Assembly: GCA_051870755.1 (NCBI GenBank)
Contig: JBJECE010000010.1
Location: 1 to 16,342 of the forward strand
Source: W0P28-013 sp051870755
GTDB taxonomy: Bacteria > Bacteroidota > Bacteroidia > Bacteroidales > Paludibacteraceae
DNA length: 16,342 nt
Direction: 5' to 3'
The translations under genes and the position numbers were made by a program. Of the stretch, positions 14,191-16,342 are shown piece by piece (position 1 is the stretch's first letter; each line of letters starts with the position of its first letter). The notes below the pieces were generated by a model. That model saw only the letters and a list, made by a program, of their open reading frames with translations, ran no database searches and was not told where the DNA came from.

Positions 14191-14250
14191 AGAAAAAATA
14201 ACGAAAAATACGAAAACAACATTTTAATACTAACTAAAAATTTTACAATT

Positions 14251-15642
14251 ATGAGAAAAATTACTTTTTTGCTTGCCGCTTTGATGTGCGGCGCAGTGGC
14301 TGCGAATGCCGAAGACTTCACGGTTAACGGCATCGTTTACACCATCAACAGCGACGGAGAAACCGTATCGGTGGGCACCAACACCGGCTGCACAATCGAA
14401 AACGTAGTGCTCCCTTCATCAGTCAATTACAATGACAAGGATTACAACGTAACAGCAGTTTCGAGCTCTGCATTCGACAACAACCAAACTATCAAGACTT
14501 TGAATATCAATGTACCAATTATCAACCAGTCGGCATTTCGAAATACAACACTTGAATCTGTAACGTTTGGCGAGAACGTTAGCAGTTTAGGAATAGCTGC
14601 ATTTGAGGCCACAAAACTGACAACGGTACACATTCCCGCCGGAATAAACGGCATGTCGACCTATAACGATCAGCCGTTTACTAATTGTCAAAGTATTACC
14701 GCCTTTACGGTAGCCGAAGATAATACAAACTACTGCGCTATCGACGGTGTGCTGTACAACAAGTACGCTACACGACTTATCGCCTTTCCATTAGCCAAAG
14801 AATTCGATGGCTTCCATGAAACGGTTACGGAAATCGGAATAGGTGCATTTAATTATTATCAAGGATTCGACACCTTGGTTATTCCCGAACGCATGGACAA
14901 ATGTTCTTCTGCATTCCACCGTTCATCTGTCAAAACAGTGATTGCCGAGAATTCGGAACTCCATAACTCGTTTCAGAATTGCACTGGAATTGAGACCATT
15001 ATACTCGGCAAAGGCTTCACGCAAGTCGGCAATTTGACTTTCAAGGGATGCACCTCATTGACCAAAATCATTTGCAAGAGCGAAACCATGCCAACATTAG
15101 GACAAACCAACACCAGCTCTTGGCCTTGTTTCGGGGAAATTGATCTGTCGACAGTCAAGTTATATGTGCCTTGCGGCCAATCTGGCAACTACATAGCCGA
15201 CATCGACAAATGGGCTGATTTTACGGACATTACCGATACGCTGTTTTACGAATTGCAAGTATCGTCGGCCAACGAGAGCCAAGGCACGGCGTCCGTCACC
15301 ACCGACCCTGACTGCGACACCAACGCCCAGATCGAAGCCGTGCCGGCAAGTGGCTATCAGTTTGTGCAATGGAGCGACAGCAACACCGACAACCCGCGCA
15401 CGCTGACTGTAGGGCAATACGCTGAAATTGAGCTGACTGCCGAATTTAAGTCGTCCACCCCCACCGCGCTGGAGGCAGTAACGGCATCGTTCGTCTATGC
15501 TGAATCCGGCCGCATCTATGGTGCCGAAGGTGCCCGCATCTACGACCTGCTTGGCCGCGACGTAACGCGTCTAAATGGCTCGTTGAGTGGTGTTTATGTG
15601 GTAAAAGTTGGCGAGGCTGCCGTTAAAGTGGTGGTCAGATAA
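14251..15642 (+). CDS. Secreted BspA-like leucine-rich-repeat protein with type IX-like C-terminal tail
   Basis: A 463-aa secreted protein. The ATG at 14251 is chosen because it opens a clean signal peptide (MRKITFLLAALMCGAVAANA, cleavage about residue 20) and has the A-rich leader; an upstream ATG at 14182 would add 23 residues encoded by repeat sequence. Residues about 50-330 hold BspA-type (LRR_5) repeats: FDNNQTIKTLNINVP, SAFRNTTLESVTFGENV, AFEATKLTTVHIPAGI and NCTGIETIILGKGF. Residues 332-402 are an InlB-type repeat (SGYQFVQWSDSNTDNPRTLT). The end (405-463) resembles a type IX secretion sorting domain, with RIYDLLGRDVTRL, GVYVVKV and KVVVR. Such proteins mediate adhesion to host cells or matrix in oral and gut Bacteroidales; its target is unknown. 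It is preceded by a long leader with a C9 tract, so phase-variable expression is possible. Confidence 0.9.
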   Translation: MRKITFLLAALMCGAVAANAEDFTVNGIVYTINSDGETVSVGTNTGCTIENVVLPSSVNYNDKDYNVTAVSSSAFDNNQTIKTLNINVPIINQSAFRNTTLESVTFGENVSSLGIAAFEATKLTTVHIPAGINGMSTYNDQPFTNCQSITAFTVAEDNTNYCAIDGVLYNKYATRLIAFPLAKEFDGFHETVTEIGIGAFNYYQGFDTLVIPERMDKCSSAFHRSSVKTVIAENSELHNSFQNCTGIETIILGKGFTQVGNLTFKGCTSLTKIICKSETMPTLGQTNTSSWPCFGEIDLSTVKLYVPCGQSGNYIADIDKWADFTDITDTLFYELQVSSANESQGTASVTTDPDCDTNAQIEAVPASGYQFVQWSDSNTDNPRTLTVGQYAEIELTAEFKSSTPTALEAVTASFVYAESGRIYGAEGARIYDLLGRDVTRLNGSLSGVYVVKVGEAAVKVVVR

Positions 15643-15645
15643 CAT

Positions 15646-15727
15646 TGTAGGGACGTACCGTGGCGCGTCCCTTACAGAACATAGACACAAGAACATAGAG
15701 TAGGGACGTGGCGCACCGCGTCCCTAC
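15646..15727. repeat. Two GTAGGGACG palindrome copies after the BspA-like gene
   Basis: 15646-15676 begins TGTAGGGACG and ends CGTCCCTTACA with one inserted T. 15700-15727 is a perfect-armed copy (GTAGGGACG...CGTCCCTAC). The first starts four bases after the stop codon and could fold as a 3' hairpin, though without a T-tract. Confidence 0.8.
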
Positions 15728-15730
15728 AAT

Positions 15731-15801
15731 TATTAAACCATTAAACTCTTGAACTTTGAAACTTATCCATTTTGCACTTTGCACTATTTTGAACCCTACG
15801 C
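15731..15801. repeat. 8-bp-period array plus TTTTGCACTTTG module, copy 2
   Basis: TATTAAAC, CATTAAAC, TCTTGAAC and TTTGAAAC fill 15731-15762 in exact register immediately after a palindrome copy. The module at 15770-15801 matches 2822-2854 apart from a G-to-A change and one T deleted. Order and spacing are as in the first intergenic region. Confidence 0.8.
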
Positions 15802-15912
15802 ACTGCACCACATTCGCGCAAGGAAATGAACAGAAAACAATCGCAAAATTGGTTTGTTTCACAAGCAAAGAAACAATTCAAAAAAACGAAAAATGGTAAA
15901 AAAATAGGTTTA

Positions 15913-15947
15913 TTGTAAATATAATTCAAAAATTATACTTACCTTTG
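15913..15947 (+). promoter_or_regulatory. Promoter of the last, truncated gene
   Basis: TACCTTTG (15940-15947) followed by CA is identical to the -7 region of the BspA-like gene. The nearest TTG is at 15913-15915, 24 bases away, longer than optimal. The leader to 16276 would be about 320 bases. Confidence 0.55.
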
Positions 15948-15985
15948 CACTTGAAACAGACAACGCATTACCCTTCTCCGATCAT

Positions 15986-16001
15986 TTTCGGGGGGGGGTA
16001 A
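15986..16001. repeat. G9 tract within TTTCGGGGGGGGGTAA
   Basis: Nine G (15990-15998) lie 43 bases after the -7 box. The 16-base string is the exact reverse complement of 13982-13997. It is followed by TTAGTTGATTATCAA, which resembles TGATTATAAGTTG upstream of the C9 tract. Confidence 0.7.
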
Positions 16002-16192
16002 TTAGTTGATTATCAATAAAATAAGAAAATAATAAACAAAGGATAAAGAATAAATGACAAAGAATAGAGATTTTTTTGAAACCCTTAAACTTTGAAACTA
16101 TTTTGCACTTTTGCGCTCGTGCAAAGAAATGAACATACCAATTTGGTCAAGCAAAAGAAATGAAAGAAAACGAGAACATAGATTTTTATCCC

Positions 16193-16245
16193 GGACGCGG
16201 CATGCCACGTCCCTACTTAAACCCTTAAACTTTGAAACATTAAAC
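16193..16245. repeat. GGACG palindrome joined to octamer array, copy 3
   Basis: GGACGCGGCATGCCACGTCC (16193-16212) is identical to 2868-2887. ACTTAAAC, CCTTAAAC and TTTGAAAC follow at 16215-16238, then a 7-base unit to 16245. The start codon of the last gene lies 31 bases further on, so the repeat is in its leader. Confidence 0.8.
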
Positions 16246-16275
16246 TTTTTAATAACTAAAAAAAATTGTACAACT

Positions 16276-16342
16276 ATGAGAAAATTTACATTCTTGCTTG
16301 CCGCCTTGATGTGCGGCGCATGGTGCGCTACGGCGCAAAACA
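16276..16342 (+). CDS. 5' end of a secreted protein paralogous to the BspA-like protein (partial)
   Basis: Only 22 codons are in the window. They encode a signal peptide, MRKFTFLLAALMCGAWCATA followed by QN, nearly identical in protein and DNA to that at 14251 (MRKITFLLAALMCGA). The leader just before the ATG (TAACTAAAAAAAATTGTACAAC) is also alike. The mature part is outside the window, so domain content cannot be told; another surface or secreted protein of the same family is expected. Confidence 0.75.
   Translation, partial: MRKFTFLLAALMCGAWCATAQN

Larger units (their letters stand above)
13719..14250. other. Intergenic region, no gene; terminator, promoter, C9 tract, repeats
   Basis: The 532 bases hold the efflux terminator, an AATACGAG dyad, a TACCTTTG promoter, then a leader of about 360 bases before the BspA-like ATG at 14251. 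In the leader are CAACT-(7)-AGTTG (13953-13969), the C9 tract, a GTAGGGACG palindrome copy and two small hairpins. An ORF that opens at 14182 is only a 5' extension across a repeat. I see no other gene. Confidence 0.75.
15643..16275. other. Intergenic region, no gene; repeats, promoter, G9 tract
   Basis: This 633-base stretch between two secreted-protein genes contains two GTAGGGACG palindromes, an octamer array, the TTTTGCACTTTG module, a TACCTTTG promoter, the G9 tract, a second short octamer run (16083-16098) with GCAAAGAAATGAACA (16121-16135), and the GGACG palindrome with a last array. The GCAARGAAATGAACA string also occurs at 15818-15832. Short minus-strand ORFs consist of repeat sequence and are not credible. 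Confidence 0.75.

Noticed and set aside
14182..14250. Upstream start extending the BspA-like protein by 23 residues
   Set aside because: The extension is coded by the hairpin repeat and AT-rich leader, and it would bury the clear signal peptide that starts at 14251.
1..16342. DGR reverse transcriptase or template repeat
   Set aside because: No reverse transcriptase motif (such as YxDD) in any credible reading frame and no A-rich near-copy of 2290-2429 was seen in the window.

Overview
The window looks like a chromosomal piece of a Bacteroidales (Bacteroidota) genome. The evidence is a block in the order ssb-gldE-gldD-Sfp-type phosphopantetheinyl transferase-GGGP synthase, promoters of the Bacteroidota type (TTTG, about 20 bases, TAnnTTTG), A-rich leaders with almost no Shine-Dalgarno sites, FISUMP and InlB-like repeat surface proteins, a BspA-type leucine-rich-repeat protein with a type IX secretion-like tail, and RND efflux genes with lipoprotein signals. 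No rRNA, tRNA, CRISPR array, transposase or reverse transcriptase was seen.

Layout. 1-54 resembles the terminal end of an insertion sequence. 190-1174 holds two small uncharacterised genes: a protein with a TKF...IYDS pattern that may be a helix-hairpin-helix (OGG-like) glycosylase fold, and a four-CxxC zinc protein. 1284-2429 is a surface lipoprotein with two InlB-type repeats and a C-terminal FISUMP domain. Its last roughly 45 codons carry the signature expected of a diversity-generating-retroelement (DGR) variable region. 2430-2948 is a repeat-rich intergenic region. 2949-6830 (minus strand) is the conserved ssb, gldE, gldD, PPTase, GGGPS block, with good promoters before ssb and before gldE. 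6976-7899 (minus) is an AraC-family regulator, divergent from a three-gene tripartite efflux operon (adaptor, RND pump, outer-membrane factor; 8079-13718) that ends in a strong terminator. 13719-16342 is a second accessory region: a BspA-like secreted protein and the start of a paralogous secreted protein. Each is preceded by a TACCTTTG promoter, a long leader, a nine-base C or G tract and several copies of intergenic repeats.

How the parts relate. The middle 11 kb is housekeeping and efflux. SSB works in replication, GldD and GldE in the envelope/type IX secretion and gliding context, the PPTase activates carrier proteins, GGGPS makes an archaeal-type ether lipid precursor, and the AraC regulator probably controls the divergent pump. 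The flanks are surface-protein loci that share domains (the InlB-type repeat occurs in both), signal peptides and repeats.

The most promising unusual signals are the orphan DGR-like variable region with downstream hairpins, the C9/G9 tracts that form a perfect 16-bp inverted pair around the BspA-like gene, and a composite intergenic repeat (GGACG...CGTCC palindrome plus 8-bp-period array) present many times. All functional statements are from reading the sequence; no database search was run.
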